From Clostridia bacterium (lineage in GTDB: Bacteria > Acidobacteriota > Terriglobia > Terriglobales > Acidobacteriaceae): 35,582 nt of DNA. Positions 1 to 9,474 of this stretch are shown here, in pieces. Below the pieces are notes generated by a model, which saw only the letters and a list, made by a program, of their open reading frames with translations, did no database searches and had not been told where the DNA came from. The stretch is taken from positions 1 through 35,582 of the forward strand of contig DATMYA010000090.1 of NCBI GenBank assembly GCA_035561135.1, written 5' to 3'. Position numbers and translations under genes: made by a program. Numbering within the stretch: position 1 is the stretch's first letter; the number at the start of each line of letters is the position of its first letter.

Positions 1-1
1 C

Positions 2-142
2 GAGATGGTGATGCCCGGGGACAACGTTGCGCTGACGGTGGAGTTGATTACGCCGGTTGCGATGGAGAAGGGCTTGCGCTTTGCTATCCGCGAAGGCGGA
101 CGCACGGTCGGCGCCGGCACGATCTCCGAAATTATTCAGTAG
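2..142 (+). CDS. tuf: Elongation factor Tu, C-terminal fragment
   Basis: The 5' end is cut by the window; 46 residues and the stop remain. The reading frame gives the end of EF-Tu domain III, including MVMPGDNV, a hydrophobic strand around [20 protein letters not shown], and the typical ending [15 protein letters not shown]-Tu is the cytosolic GTPase that delivers aminoacyl-tRNA to the ribosomal A site. Its position directly before rpsJ is the common str-S10 junction, so the gene probably ends the str operon (rpsL-rpsG-fusA-tuf) lying outside the window. The gap to rpsJ is 95 bases and contains a hairpin but no T-run, so read-through is likely. Confidence 0.97.
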   Translation, partial: EMVMPGDNVALTVELITPVAMEKGLRFAIREGGRTVGAGTISEIIQ

Positions 143-155
143 TTCGGAAATTCCT

Positions 156-179
156 GGCGCTGACCGGAAGGCCAGCGCC
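156..179 (+). other. Hairpin between tuf and rpsJ
   Basis: GGCGCTG (156-162) pairs with CAGCGCC (173-179). Inside, after an A/C mismatch, CC pairs with GG around a GGAA loop. No T-run follows, so this looks like an intercistronic stem rather than an intrinsic terminator. Confidence 0.6.
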
Positions 180-237
180 TCTACTAAATCCAAATCGCGG
201 CCAAGTTGAGCCGCCAGCTCTTTGAGAGAAGAACATC

Positions 238-567
238 GTGATTGGCAAAGAACGAATTCGGATCCGCCTGAAGGCTTATGACTACCGCGTTCTGGACCAG
301 TCCACGGGCGAGATTGTTGAGACGGCACGCCGCACCGGCGCGCAGATCGCGGGACCCATTCCGCTGCCGACGGTGAAGAACAAGTATTGCGTGTTGCGTT
401 CGCCCCACGTGGACAAGAAGTCGCGCGAACAGTTTGAGATCCGCACCCACAAGCGTCTGCTCGACATTCTGGACCCGACGCAGCAGACAGTGGATGCGCT
501 GATGAAACTCGATCTGCCCGCCGGCGTTGACGTGGAAATTAAGGCCTACGGCAAGGAACATAAATAG
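238..567 (+). CDS. rpsJ: 30S ribosomal protein S10 (NusE)
   Basis: 109 residues, close to the usual 100-105. S10 is a 3' (head) domain protein of the small subunit and also the NusE partner of NusB in antitermination. The start [15 protein letters not shown] and the segment [36 protein letters not shown] (residues 32-67) are diagnostic. The start codon is GTG at 238; the upstream GAGAGAAGAA serves as a purine-rich ribosome site and no in-frame ATG fits the family N-terminus. First gene of the S10 operon, 117 bases before rplC. Confidence 0.97.
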   Translation: MIGKERIRIRLKAYDYRVLDQSTGEIVETARRTGAQIAGPIPLPTVKNKYCVLRSPHVDKKSREQFEIRTHKRLLDILDPTQQTVDALMKLDLPAGVDVEIKAYGKEHK

Positions 568-684
568 CCACGAGCGGTTTAAGTTGCAATTCGCGTTTCG
601 CGACATGGCAACCAGTTAGCTCAAAGGCTCAAAGCCTACAGTGCCGAATCGCCCTATGGCGAGGCATGATGAGGGAAGTGAAAA

Positions 685-1431
685 ATGGTCAACGGAATTT
701 TAGGAAAGAAAGTCGGGATGACGCAGTTGTTCGATGACAGCGGCGAAGTTCGTCCGGTCACCGTGCTGCAAGCTGGTCCCTGCGTTGTTACGCAGCTCAA
801 GACGGCAACCCGTGATGGATACGCCGCCGCCCAGATCGGACTCGTCGAGTTTGTGAAGGATTCGCGGCTGACAAAGCCGATGCGCGGCCACTTCGAGAAG
901 AACAGCCTGCCGCCGGTAAAGTTCATGAAGGAAATGGGCTTGGTCGTAGATGGCGCGGGCCAGTCAGTCGGCACCGAGGATGGAGTCGACGGGACGAAGG
1001 TCGGCGACAAGGTTCTGGTGGACGTTTTCGATGGTGAGACGTTTGTCGATGTTGTCGGCACCAGCAAGGGCCGCGGATTCGCGGGCGTTGTGAAGCGCCA
1101 CAACTTCGGTGGCGGTCCTGGATCGCACGGCCACATGTTCCAGGTGCAGGGTTCGATCGGTGCATCGTCTTACCCGTCGCGTGTCTTCAAGGGCATGCGC
1201 ATGTCGGGTCACATGGGCGATGTGAATGTTACGGTGCGCAACCTGCGCATCCTTGGCATTGATCGCGATGAAAACCTGCTGGTAGTGGAAGGCGCAGTAC
1301 CCGGACCGAAGGGTGGCTACGTCGTTATTACTAAGGCAAAGAAGCCGCCGAGAGAGCGCCGCGGATTCGCGGGCTCCGGCACGGTTAATCCGTTGAAGGC
1401 TTCCAAGCGCCAGGCTGCGAAGAAGAAATAA
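685..1431 (+). CDS. rplC: 50S ribosomal protein L3
   Basis: 248 residues, versus about 210 in E. coli. L3 is a primary 23S rRNA binder whose long loop reaches toward the peptidyl-transferase centre. The N-terminal ILGKKVGMTQLFDDSGEVRPVTV and the central RGFAGVVKRHNFGGGPGSHGH (residues 130-150) are hallmark segments. The extra length includes a basic C-terminal tail from about residue 218, ending KRQAAKKK. The ATG at 685 follows GAGGGAAGTG at good spacing. The 73-base gap to rplD contains two stem-loops. Confidence 0.97.
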   Translation: MVNGILGKKVGMTQLFDDSGEVRPVTVLQAGPCVVTQLKTATRDGYAAAQIGLVEFVKDSRLTKPMRGHFEKNSLPPVKFMKEMGLVVDGAGQSVGTEDGVDGTKVGDKVLVDVFDGETFVDVVGTSKGRGFAGVVKRHNFGGGPGSHGHMFQVQGSIGASSYPSRVFKGMRMSGHMGDVNVTVRNLRILGIDRDENLLVVEGAVPGPKGGYVVITKAKKPPRERRGFAGSGTVNPLKASKRQAAKKK

Positions 1432-1436
1432 CGAGC

Positions 1437-1487
1437 GGCGCAGCCGAGTGGCTGTGCCACCACAACCCGCAGAACATTATTGCGGGT
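1437..1487 (+). other. Two tandem hairpins in the rplC-rplD spacer
   Basis: Stem one pairs GGCGCAGCC (1437-1445) with GGCTGTGCC (1450-1458), nine pairs with one G-U and a GAGT loop. Stem two pairs ACCCGCA (1465-1471) with TGCGGGT (1481-1487). The second ends just before the rplD ribosome site GAGAGAAAAG. No terminator T-run is present. Confidence 0.65.
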
Positions 1488-1504
1488 GCAGAGAGAAAAG
1501 TCCT

Positions 1505-2170
1505 ATGGCAACGATCGATGTAATGAATCTGGCCGGCGCAAAGGTAGGTACGGTGGAGCTTGCCGAAGAGGTTTTCGGCGGCGTCAACGAAGACCTGCTT
1601 TGGGAAGCGGTTAAACACTACCGCGCCGGAATGCGTGCCGGCACGCACGCCACGAAGAATCGCAAGTTAGTCTCCGGTGCGGGCAAGAAGCTGTGGAAGC
1701 AGAAGGGTACCGGACGTGCCCGCGTGGGCTCGATCCGCTCGCCTCTGTGGCGCCATGGCGGTACGGTTCACGGACCTCAGCCGCGCTCGTATGACTATGC
1801 TTTCCCGCGGAAGAAGCTCCTGGGTGCATTGCGCTCTGCGCTCGCGGCAAAGTTGGCCGACGGCAAACTCACGATCGTCGATGCCTTCGAGCTCGGCGAA
1901 GTAAAGACCAAGCAGATGCGCAAGGTGCTTGACGTTCTGAAGGTCGAAAAGACTGCTCTGCTGGTGGAAGTCGGCAGCGCCATGAACGACAAGCTAGAAA
2001 AGAGCGCACGGAACCTGAAGGGCGTCGAAATGCTGTACGGCCCGGAAGTCCATCCGTACCACCTGCTCCGGTACGACCGCGTGATCTTCACCCTCGCGGC
2101 TCTTGAAAAGCTGCAGGGCACGCTGAAGGCCTCTGCACCCAAGCGGGCGAGGAAGGCGGAGGTGGCGTAA
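1505..2170 (+). CDS. rplD: 50S ribosomal protein L4
   Basis: 221 residues. L4 binds 23S rRNA domain I and lines the exit tunnel; in E. coli it also represses its own operon, but whether it does so here is unknown. The conserved tunnel loop runs from about residue 58 to 98 (SGAGKKLWKQKGTGRARVGS followed by IRSPLWRHGGTVHGP). The frame is open to 1448, but the ATG at 1505, preceded by GAGAGAAAAG, gives the family N-terminus MATIDVMNLAG. Its stop codon TAA shares one base with the rplW start (TAATG), implying translational coupling. Confidence 0.96.
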   Translation: MATIDVMNLAGAKVGTVELAEEVFGGVNEDLLWEAVKHYRAGMRAGTHATKNRKLVSGAGKKLWKQKGTGRARVGSIRSPLWRHGGTVHGPQPRSYDYAFPRKKLLGALRSALAAKLADGKLTIVDAFELGEVKTKQMRKVLDVLKVEKTALLVEVGSAMNDKLEKSARNLKGVEMLYGPEVHPYHLLRYDRVIFTLAALEKLQGTLKASAPKRARKAEVA

Positions 2171-2463
2171 TGAAATCGTCTTATCAGATTGTCCGCCGCC
2201 CAGTCATCACCGAAAAGGGTCTGGGCGTGAAGGAAACCGAAGCGACGCTGGTCTTCGAAGTGGCAGCCGATGCCACGAAGACTGAGATCAAGCAGGCGGT
2301 ACAGTCGATTTTTAAAGTGAAGGTCGATGAAGTTCGTACTGCGAACTTCCAGGGCAAGGAGCGGCGCCGCGGCAAGTTCGCCGGGTACCGTCCTGATTGG
2401 AAGAAGGCATATGTGCGGCTGAAAGCGGGCGAGAAGATGCCCGAATACGCGCAGAACCTGTAA
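2170..2463 (+). CDS. rplW: 50S ribosomal protein L23
   Basis: 97 residues, normal length. L23 sits at the tunnel exit and is the docking site for trigger factor and SRP. The N-terminus YQIVRRPVITEKGLG and the later NFQGKERRRGKFAGYRPDWKKAYV (about residues 59-82) match the family. The start overlaps the rplD stop by one base, and a GGAGGTG ribosome site lies inside the end of rplD. The next gap, 114 bases to rplB, carries two stems. Confidence 0.96.
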   Translation: MKSSYQIVRRPVITEKGLGVKETEATLVFEVAADATKTEIKQAVQSIFKVKVDEVRTANFQGKERRRGKFAGYRPDWKKAYVRLKAGEKMPEYAQNL

Positions 2464-2474
2464 GCGAAGCGGAG

Positions 2475-2559
2475 AGCGCGCACGTCGCGCTTGACGAGAG
2501 CCTTGGCAGAAGAAGTTTAGCCGCCGGACAGGACAAAGCGAAACGAAATATCTGTCCGG
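2475..2559 (+). other. Two hairpins in the rplW-rplB spacer
   Basis: AGCGCG (2475-2480) pairs with CGCGCT (2486-2491) around CACGT. CCGGACAG (2524-2531) pairs with CTGTCCGG (2552-2559), eight perfect pairs around a loop of about 20 bases. The stems occupy much of the spacer between the rplW stop and the rplB ribosome site. Confidence 0.6.
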
Positions 2560-2577
2560 GTAGAAGAGAAGAGCAAA

Positions 2578-3402
2578 ATGGCGATCAAGACATACAGACC
2601 GATCACTCCGACGCTGCGTTTCAAAACAACGCTCGTCAACGACGATCTGACGACGAACCGCCCGCACAAGGCTCTGACCGAGCCGAAGAAGCGCACGGGC
2701 GGCCGCCGCAACAGCGGCGACACGACGATCTGGCATCGCGGCGGCGGACATAAGCGCAAGCTGCGCATCATCGATTTCAAGCGCGACAAGTTCGGCATTC
2801 CTGCGACTGTCGCCTCGATCGAGTATGACCCGAACCGTTCGGCTCGCATCGCGCTGCTGAACTACGCTGATGGCGAAAAGCGCTACATCGTGGCGCCGGT
2901 AGGACTGGTGGTTGGCGCCAAGCTGATCAGCGGCCCTGAAGCCGACATCCTGGTGGGAAATGCGCTGAAGCTGCGCAACATCCCTTCCGGCACGGTGGTA
3001 CACAACATAGAACTGAAGCCGGGCAAAGGCGCGCAGATGGCGCGCTCTGCGGGTGCGCAGGCACAACTGGTAGCCAAAGAAGGCGACTACGCTCTGCTCA
3101 AGCTGCCTTCGGGCGAGACGCGCAAAGTGCTTGTCGACTGCATGGCGACGGTTGGCCAGGTCGGCAACGTGGACCACGAAAACGTGAGCATCGGCAAGGC
3201 GGGGCGTACCCGCTGGCTGGGCCGTCGTCCGGTAAACCGTGGCGTTGTGATGAACCCTGTTGACCATCCGCACGGCGGTGGTGAAGGCAAAACGAGCGGT
3301 GGCCGTCATCCGGTTACGCCGTGGGGCCAGCCAACGCGTGGCTACAAGACTCGTAACAACAAGCGGACCGACGACTTCATCGTGAGCCGCAGGAAAAAGT
3401 AG
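2578..3402 (+). CDS. rplB: 50S ribosomal protein L2
   Basis: 274 residues, the usual length. L2 is required for subunit joining and peptidyl transferase assembly. Visible hallmarks are [11 protein letters not shown] at the start, [19 protein letters not shown] (residues 42-60), and the C-terminal [20 protein letters not shown]. His230 and His232 lie in that last segment, one of them equivalent to the functionally important His229 of E. coli L2. ATG at 2578 follows AGAAGAGAAGAG. Only 11 bases separate it from rpsS. Confidence 0.97.
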   Translation: MAIKTYRPITPTLRFKTTLVNDDLTTNRPHKALTEPKKRTGGRRNSGDTTIWHRGGGHKRKLRIIDFKRDKFGIPATVASIEYDPNRSARIALLNYADGEKRYIVAPVGLVVGAKLISGPEADILVGNALKLRNIPSGTVVHNIELKPGKGAQMARSAGAQAQLVAKEGDYALLKLPSGETRKVLVDCMATVGQVGNVDHENVSIGKAGRTRWLGRRPVNRGVVMNPVDHPHGGGEGKTSGGRHPVTPWGQPTRGYKTRNNKRTDDFIVSRRKK

Positions 3403-3413
3403 AGGTTTAGCGC

Positions 3414-3707
3414 ATGGCACGTTCGACAAAAAAAGGTCCGTTCATAGATTCGCACCTGGCGGTGAAGATCGAGGCAATGAACGCGCGCAACGAGAAGAAG
3501 GTGCTGCGCACGTGGTCGCGCCGTTCGACGATCATTCCCGAGATGGTTGGGCACACGCTGGCCGTTCACAACGGGAAGAAGTTCATCCCGGTGTACGTGA
3601 CGGAAAACATGGTCGGCCACAAACTCGGCGAGTTTAGCTTCACCCGCACCTTCAAGGGGCACTCGGTGAAAGCTGCTGCGGAGACGTCGGCCAGACCGGC
3701 GAAGTAA
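3414..3707 (+). CDS. rpsS: 30S ribosomal protein S19
   Basis: 97 residues. S19 is a head protein near the decoding region that forms a complex with S13. The sequence carries [38 protein letters not shown] (about residues 33-54) and [14 protein letters not shown], all family signatures. The ATG at 3414 follows AGAGGTTTAGCGC. It is tightly packed behind rplB and probably co-translated with it. The gap to rplV is 65 bases. Confidence 0.97.
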   Translation: MARSTKKGPFIDSHLAVKIEAMNARNEKKVLRTWSRRSTIIPEMVGHTLAVHNGKKFIPVYVTENMVGHKLGEFSFTRTFKGHSVKAAAETSARPAK

Positions 3708-3772
3708 CTAGCCCGATGATCACCCCATAGCCGAGTGGCGCGGGGACACGGTAAGCGAAAAGGAAAACGGAA

Positions 3773-4255
3773 ATGGAATTCACAGCTCAAGCCAGGTACA
3801 TGCGAGTCTCGCCGCAGAAGGCGCGCCTGGTGCTGGATCTGATCAAGGGACGCCGGGTGGAGGATGCGCTCAACACGCTGGACTTCACCAAGAAGCGTGT
3901 CGCCCCGACGGTTGCCAAGCTGCTGCGTTCGGCTTTGGAGAACGCCAACTACCTGAGCCAGGAGAAGGGCGTCGATGTCGATGTCGATCGGCTCTTTGTG
4001 AAACGCGCGGTGGCGAACGAAGGTCCGCGCATGAAGCGCATCCGTCCGGCGCCAATGGGCCGTGCTTTCCGCTACCAGCGGCGCATGACGCATATGGAGA
4101 TTGCGCTGGAAGAGAAGACGCGTTCGGCGGCGGCGGTTGCGGCCGGCGCGGGGACTCAGACAGTTGCTAAGAAGCCGGCCCGTAAGGCCCCTCTTGCGAA
4201 AAAGAAGGCACCCGCGAAAAAGGCTTCGGCAAAGAAGACTTCTAAGAAGAAGTGA
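3773..4255 (+). CDS. rplV: 50S ribosomal protein L22 with Lys/Ala-rich C-terminal tail
   Basis: 160 residues, versus about 110 in E. coli. L22 lines the exit tunnel with its beta-hairpin. The core is residues 1-114: ARYMRVSPQKARLVLDLIKGR, then ALENANYLS, and the hairpin ANEGPRMKRIRPAPMGRAFR (81-100). Residues 115-160 are a low-complexity Ala/Lys extension of the histone-like KKAPAKK type, probably disordered and RNA-binding (inference). ATG at 3773 follows AAAAGGAAAACGGAA. A 112-base spacer leads to rpsC. Confidence 0.96.
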   Translation: MEFTAQARYMRVSPQKARLVLDLIKGRRVEDALNTLDFTKKRVAPTVAKLLRSALENANYLSQEKGVDVDVDRLFVKRAVANEGPRMKRIRPAPMGRAFRYQRRMTHMEIALEEKTRSAAAVAAGAGTQTVAKKPARKAPLAKKKAPAKKASAKKTSKKK

Positions 4256-4261
4256 CGTTGT

Positions 4262-4278
4262 GCCGGGAACGGCCCGGC
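4262..4278 (+). other. Hairpin after rplV
   Basis: GCCGGG (4262-4267) pairs with CCCGGC (4273-4278) around AACGG, seven bases after the rplV stop codon. No T-run follows. Confidence 0.5.
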
Positions 4279-4367
4279 TGACGTCCTTGCGAGCGCGCCC
4301 GCGAGGGTGATGCAGGCACAGATTTCAAGCGGCAGCTGGAACGCTTGGCCGCGGAGAGAAGAGCACT

Positions 4368-5033
4368 ATGGGACAGAAGGTTCATCCTTACGGATTCCGC
4401 CTCGGCTATACCAAGCCGTGGAGGTCGCGCTGGTTCATTGAGCGTGACTACGACAAGCTGCTGCTGGAAGACGTGAAGCTGAAGAACGAGCTGAAGGACA
4501 AGCTGAAGTCGGCTGGTGTCAGCTCAATCGACATCGAGCGTCCCGGCAACAAGCTGCGGATCATCATTCGCACCGCGCGCCCCGGCATCATCATCGGCCG
4601 CAAAGGTGCGGAGATCGATAAGTTGAAACTGGAACTACAGAAGCGGACGAACCGCGAGGTTTACGTAGACATCCAGGAAGTGCACAAGCCGGAATTGGAT
4701 GCGCAACTTGTGTCGGAGGCTATCGCGCTCCAGTTGGAAAAGCGTGTAGGCTTCCGCCGCGCGATGCGCAAGTCTGTTGATTCGGCGCTGCGTTTCGGTT
4801 GTAAGGGCATCAAGGTTCGCGTGAGCGGCCGTTTAAACGGGAACGAAATCGCGCGCTCTGAATGGTATCTGCAGGGACGCTTGCCGTTGCACACGCTGCG
4901 CGCCGACATCGATTACGGCTTCGCCGAGGCGAGGACCACGTACGGCATTATCGGCGTGAAGTGCTGGGTTTACAAAGGCGAGATCCTGCCGGCGGCAAAG
5001 AAGCGCGAGCCACAGGCGGCGACGGCTTTCTAG
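4368..5033 (+). CDS. rpsC: 30S ribosomal protein S3
   Basis: 221 residues. S3 lies at the mRNA entry tunnel and contributes to ribosomal helicase activity. It begins [20 protein letters not shown], contains a KH domain with the loop [14 protein letters not shown] (about residues 73-86), and the C-terminal S3 domain with [20 protein letters not shown] and [18 protein letters not shown] at 4368 is preceded by GGAGAGAAGAGC. The 119-base gap to rplP holds degenerate CAGTTG-type repeats. Confidence 0.97.
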   Translation: MGQKVHPYGFRLGYTKPWRSRWFIERDYDKLLLEDVKLKNELKDKLKSAGVSSIDIERPGNKLRIIIRTARPGIIIGRKGAEIDKLKLELQKRTNREVYVDIQEVHKPELDAQLVSEAIALQLEKRVGFRRAMRKSVDSALRFGCKGIKVRVSGRLNGNEIARSEWYLQGRLPLHTLRADIDYGFAEARTTYGIIGVKCWVYKGEILPAAKKREPQAATAF

Positions 5034-5045
5034 GACAAGTTGCCT

Positions 5046-5150
5046 TCGGCCAGTTGCCAGTTCCCAGTTGGCGCAACTGACCCGAGCAAAGGGTAACAAC
5101 CGCCTTGCAGCTAGGCGACTGATAACGGACAACTGGTGACTGGTAACTAC
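5046..5150 (+). repeat. Degenerate inverted CAGTTGCC-type repeats in the rpsC-rplP spacer
   Basis: The left part has stacked copies of CCAGTTG / CCAGTTCCCAGTTGG. The right part has AACTGGTGACTGGTAACT, whose reverse complement matches the left copy imperfectly (about 14 of 18 positions). The segment is less GC-rich than the flanking genes and looks like an intergenic repeat family rather than coding sequence. Confidence 0.55.
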
Positions 5151-5152
5151 TT

Positions 5153-5569
<417 letters not shown>

Positions 5570-5580
5570 TTTGCTGCACC

Positions 5581-5624
5581 CCGCGCTGATACGCGGCGGG
5601 ATCGACGGGCGTGCTACGGCACGC
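5581..5624 (+). other. Two hairpins between rplP and rpmC, one with a UACG tetraloop
   Basis: CCGCG (5581-5585) pairs with CGCGG (5592-5596). GCGTGC (5609-5614) pairs perfectly with GCACGC (5619-5624) around TACG, giving a C(UACG)G loop of the very stable UNCG class. No T-run follows. Confidence 0.65.
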
Positions 5625-5665
5625 AGCGGGGATCAGGTCCCGGGTAGCGACTGAGAGAAGCAACA

Positions 5666-5881
5666 ATGAAAACGGAAAAGATCCGCAATTTGACCGAGAT
5701 CGAACTCCAGCAACAGGAGCGCGAACTCAATGACCAACTCTTCAAGCTCAAGTTCCAGATGAAGATGGGCCAGACCGAGAGCCTGAAGAAGATGCGCGGC
5801 CTGCGCAAGGACGTCGCCAGAATGAAGACGATCCAGCGTGAAAAAGAGCTTGCCGCCAAGACCGGAACGGAGAAGAAGTAA
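5666..5881 (+). CDS. rpmC: 50S ribosomal protein L29
   Basis: 71 residues, normal for L29, a small helical hairpin protein at the tunnel exit next to L23. The sequence [20 protein letters not shown] and [19 protein letters not shown] is typical, followed by a basic second helix ([21 protein letters not shown]). ATG at 5666 follows GAGAGAAGCAAC. Only two bases separate its stop from the rpsQ start, so the two are probably translationally coupled. Confidence 0.96.
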   Translation: MKTEKIRNLTEIELQQQERELNDQLFKLKFQMKMGQTESLKKMRGLRKDVARMKTIQREKELAAKTGTEKK

Positions 5882-5883
5882 CC

Positions 5884-6201
5884 ATGCCCGAGACAACGAA
5901 AACTGAGACCGGCTCCGGCCGCAAGAGCTTGATCGGGAAGGTTGTTTCCGCCAAGATGGCCAAGACCATCGTCGTGGAAGTAACTCGGCAGAGAGCGCAT
6001 CCGCTGTACCGCCGCGTAGTTTCCCGTTCCAAGAAATTCTATGCTCACGACGAGAACAATACGGCGCACGTTGGTGACTTCGTGAAGATCGAAGAGACCC
6101 GTCCGTTGTCGCGCCTGAAGCGGTGGCGTCTCAAGGAGATTGTCAAGAAGACGGCGCTGGTAGGCGAAGCGAAGACTGAGGCGCCCGAGCAGGCCAGCTA
6201 A
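5884..6201 (+). CDS. rpsQ: 30S ribosomal protein S17
   Basis: 105 residues, with about 10 extra N-terminal residues and an acidic C-terminal tail compared with the 84-residue E. coli form. S17 is an OB-fold primary 16S rRNA binder. Signature segments are [20 protein letters not shown] (about residues 17-36), [19 protein letters not shown] and [20 protein letters not shown] at 5884 lies two bases after rpmC; its ribosome site is the GGAGAAGAAG at the end of rpmC. The 102-base gap to rplN follows. Confidence 0.97.
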   Translation: MPETTKTETGSGRKSLIGKVVSAKMAKTIVVEVTRQRAHPLYRRVVSRSKKFYAHDENNTAHVGDFVKIEETRPLSRLKRWRLKEIVKKTALVGEAKTEAPEQAS

Positions 6202-6303
6202 GGACGACGCAGTAGTCAGTCGTCATGCACGGTTGTGATGGCATGGGCGCTGGCAGCCGGACCGATCGCCTGAATGGCGGCGGGTTTCCCGAGGAGAATA
6301 GTT

Positions 6304-6675
<372 letters not shown>

Positions 6676-6755
6676 GGGACTACTGAGACGAGCGGTGGCG
6701 CCTTGCGCTGCCGTGTCCCGTAGGGCGGGCGACAGAAGGTACAAAGAGGATAGCA

Positions 6756-7085
6756 ATGCATAGCAGAGTGGATATCCGCCGTAACGACACCGTCAAGGTG
6801 ATTGCCGGCCGCGACAAGGGCAAGGAAGGCCGCGTTCTGCGCGTGTTCCCGGCCAAGAATAAGGTGCTGGTCGAGCACGTCATGATCGTGAAGAAAAACG
6901 TGCGTCCGAACCCGCAGAAGCAGATCAAGGGTGGCATCGCCGAGCAGGAGAGCCCGGTCTCGATCTCGAACGTGATGCTGGTTTGCGGACAGTGCGGACC
7001 AGTTCGCGTCGGACACGAGACCCGCGGTGAGCACAACGTGCGCACTTGCAAGAAGTGCGGCACGACCCTCGACAAAGAGAAATAG
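6756..7085 (+). CDS. rplX: 50S ribosomal protein L24 with Cys4 zinc-finger motif
   Basis: 109 residues. L24 starts 50S assembly. The KOW motif VKVIAGRDKGKEGRVLRVFPAKNKVLVE (about residues 13-40) is clear. The C-terminal part has C77-x2-C80 and C98-x2-C101, a probable zinc site that E. coli L24 lacks but several bacterial phyla carry. ATG at 6756 follows AAAGAGGATAGCA. An 80-base spacer precedes it and 94 bases separate it from rplE. Confidence 0.96.
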   Translation: MHSRVDIRRNDTVKVIAGRDKGKEGRVLRVFPAKNKVLVEHVMIVKKNVRPNPQKQIKGGIAEQESPVSISNVMLVCGQCGPVRVGHETRGEHNVRTCKKCGTTLDKEK

Positions 7086-7179
7086 TTCGCGCCGGGCCTG
7101 GCCCGTCGCAATTGACGACCCTACGAACCCGTAAGTCATCGACGAACCGGAAACCGTAGGAGAAGGCGAAGCAGAGGAA

Positions 7180-7857
<678 letters not shown>

Positions 7858-7927
7858 CGAGGCCGAACAGAACAGGATTTTTCAAGTTTGACTAAGCGCG
7901 CATGAGCGCGTGAGTGAAAAGGAAACA

Positions 7928-8113
7928 ATGGCCAGAACATCGCATGTCGCCAAGGCGAATCGGAAACCAAAATTCTCGACGAGGCAGCACAATCGCTGCA
8001 AGCTGTGCGGGCGTCCGCGCGCATACCTGCGTAAGTTCGGCATATGCCGTCTCTGCTTCCGTGGGCTTGCACTGCGCGGTGAGATTCCAGGCGTTTCCAA
8101 GTCGTCCTGGTAA
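7928..8113 (+). CDS. rpsZ: 30S ribosomal protein S14, zinc-binding (type Z)
   Basis: 61 residues, the short zinc form of S14, a head protein near S3 and S10. The zinc ligands are visible as C24-x2-C27 and C40-x2-C43 ([20 protein letters not shown], then LCFR), and the C-terminus [11 protein letters not shown] is canonical. The frame opens upstream, but ATG 7928 after GAAAAGGAAACA gives the standard [16 protein letters not shown]. It is followed by a 272-base non-coding gap, the longest in the ribosomal cluster. Confidence 0.97.
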   Translation: MARTSHVAKANRKPKFSTRQHNRCKLCGRPRAYLRKFGICRLCFRGLALRGEIPGVSKSSW

Positions 8114-8385
8114 GTGACCTAGGCCCGGTCCGTTCCAGCCCGGCACGAGACAACGTGTACAGGGCGCCACTGGGAACGGCCGGGGAATTGGCTAACATCG
8201 GCCGAGGGGGCCGGTCAGCTTAGGCTGACGCTAGTACGTCGCCGCAGGTTCTTTCACGGGAAGGCTGAACTCCAGCCCACGGCCAAGCCGGAGCAGGAGT
8301 CCTGAAAAGGGAGGCTGACCCAATCGCGCTCCGCCAGTACGGCGCGGGAAAGAGAACGGGCGATGATGATCAGGAGAAGCAAAAG
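8114..8385 (+). other. Structured 272-base spacer between rpsZ and rpsH
   Basis: No convincing reading frame is seen. CCGTTCCAG (8130-8138) pairs with CTGGGAACGG (8170-8179) with one bulged G. GTCAGC (8214-8219) pairs with GCTGAC (8224-8229) around TTAG. A further weak stem, CGCC/GGCG, lies near 8330-8345. The segment ends with the rpsH ribosome site AGGAGAAGC. It could be a structured leader or processing region; no known RNA family is recognised. Confidence 0.5.
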
Positions 8386-8784
8386 ATGAGTTTGACCGAT
8401 CCGGTCGCGGATTTCCTTTCACGGATTCGCAACGCCATTAAGGCGCGGCACCAAAAGGTGGATGTACCCGCTTCCAAGTTGAAGCTGGAGATCGCCCGCA
8501 TTCTGAAAGAAGAAGGTTTTATCAGCAACTTCAAACCCACGGAAGAAGAAGGCAAGAAGGTCATCCGTGTCTATTTGAAGTACAGCAACGATAACCAGGC
8601 GACGATTTCGAACGTGCAGCGCATCTCGCGCCCCGGTTGCCGCGTATATGTTGGCAAAGATGAGATTCCTCGTGTCCTGGGCGGACTCGGAATCAACATC
8701 CTGACCACGCCGAAGGGCGTGATGACTGGACGCCAGGCGCGCAAAGAAGGCGTTGGCGGCGAGATCCTCTGCGAAGTTTACTAA
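8386..8784 (+). CDS. rpsH: 30S ribosomal protein S8
   Basis: 132 residues, normal. S8 is a primary 16S rRNA binder of the platform and in E. coli represses the spc operon. It starts MSLTDPVADFLSRIRNAIKA and includes VPASKLKLEIARILKEEGFI (about residues 27-46). It ends with LGGLGINILTTPKGVMTGRQ and ARKEGVGGEILCEVY, the RNA-contacting family ending. ATG at 8386 follows AGGAGAAGCAAAAG. It is preceded by the long structured spacer and followed by 111 bases before rplF. Confidence 0.97.
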   Translation: MSLTDPVADFLSRIRNAIKARHQKVDVPASKLKLEIARILKEEGFISNFKPTEEEGKKVIRVYLKYSNDNQATISNVQRISRPGCRVYVGKDEIPRVLGGLGINILTTPKGVMTGRQARKEGVGGEILCEVY

Positions 8785-8895
8785 CCGCGGCGTGCGGCCA
8801 CGCCGCACTCCGGTAAGCCAGACGAGTCGGTGCCCGGCAACGGACGCTGGCCGGAAGCCCTCGGCAAAGCGCCGAGGCGGAGAGAGATAACAGCA

Positions 8896-9435
8896 ATGTC
8901 AAGAATTGGCAAAAAACCGATAGTCCTCCCCAAGGGAGTGACGTTCACGGTAGAGAACAACGTTGTCACCGTGAAGGGCCCCAAGGGCACGGTCAGCAAT
9001 CATATGCCCGGCGGCGTTACGCTTGAGCAGCAGGATGGTCACCTCCTGGTGAAGCGGGAAGACGACTCCAAGGCCGCTGTTCATGGTCTGGTTCGTGCAC
9101 TCGTTGCCAATGCAGTGCAGGGGGTCACGACGGGCTGGACGAGAGAACTGGAAATCGTCGGCATCGGCTACCGCGCCGAAATGAAGGGCAAAGGTATTGT
9201 AGTGTTCACGCTCGGTTTCTCGCACCCGATTGAATATCCACTGCCCACGGGCGTGGATGTCGCGATCGATCCCAAGCTGACGCGCCTGACCATCACCGGC
9301 ATCGACCGGCAGAAGGTTGGGCAGGTTGCAGCCGAAATGCGTTCACTGCGTCCGCCGGACCCATACAAGAACAAGGGCGTACGTTACTTCGGCGAGCGGC
9401 TGAAGAAGAAGGTCGGCAAGACGGGCGCGAAGTAG
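8896..9435 (+). CDS. rplF: 50S ribosomal protein L6
   Basis: 179 residues, normal. L6 sits near the factor-binding site and sarcin-ricin loop. The sequence [20 protein letters not shown] begins the first L6 repeat. The second repeat ends in [20 protein letters not shown] and [24 protein letters not shown], which is diagnostic. The frame is open to 8830, but ATG 8896 after GGAGAGAGATAACAGCA gives the family N-terminus. The stop codon is the first part of a long stem-loop in the 226-base gap to rplR. Confidence 0.97.
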   Translation: MSRIGKKPIVLPKGVTFTVENNVVTVKGPKGTVSNHMPGGVTLEQQDGHLLVKREDDSKAAVHGLVRALVANAVQGVTTGWTRELEIVGIGYRAEMKGKGIVVFTLGFSHPIEYPLPTGVDVAIDPKLTRLTITGIDRQKVGQVAAEMRSLRPPDPYKNKGVRYFGERLKKKVGKTGAK

Positions 9436-9474
9436 TTCGCGTTTTGCCGGGCGTATGAGTCCGGCAGCGAACTA
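9433..9474 (+). other. Long bulged hairpin starting at the rplF stop codon
   Basis: TAGTTCGC (9433-9440, starting with the stop codon) pairs with GCGAACTA (9467-9474), and TGCCGG (9445-9450) pairs with CCGGCA (9461-9466). This gives 14 perfect pairs with a 4-base GTTT bulge and a 10-base loop. No T-run follows. A 3'-end stabiliser or processing site is plausible. Confidence 0.7.

Noticed and set aside
1795..3429. Long minus-strand open frame of 544 codons across rplD-rplB-rpsS
   Set aside because: It is antisense to conserved ribosomal genes in GC-rich DNA; the translation is Arg/His/Leu-rich with no domain.
8114..8385. A hidden small gene between rpsZ and rpsH
   Set aside because: Frames here have no start with a ribosome site and no family resemblance; stems explain the sequence better.
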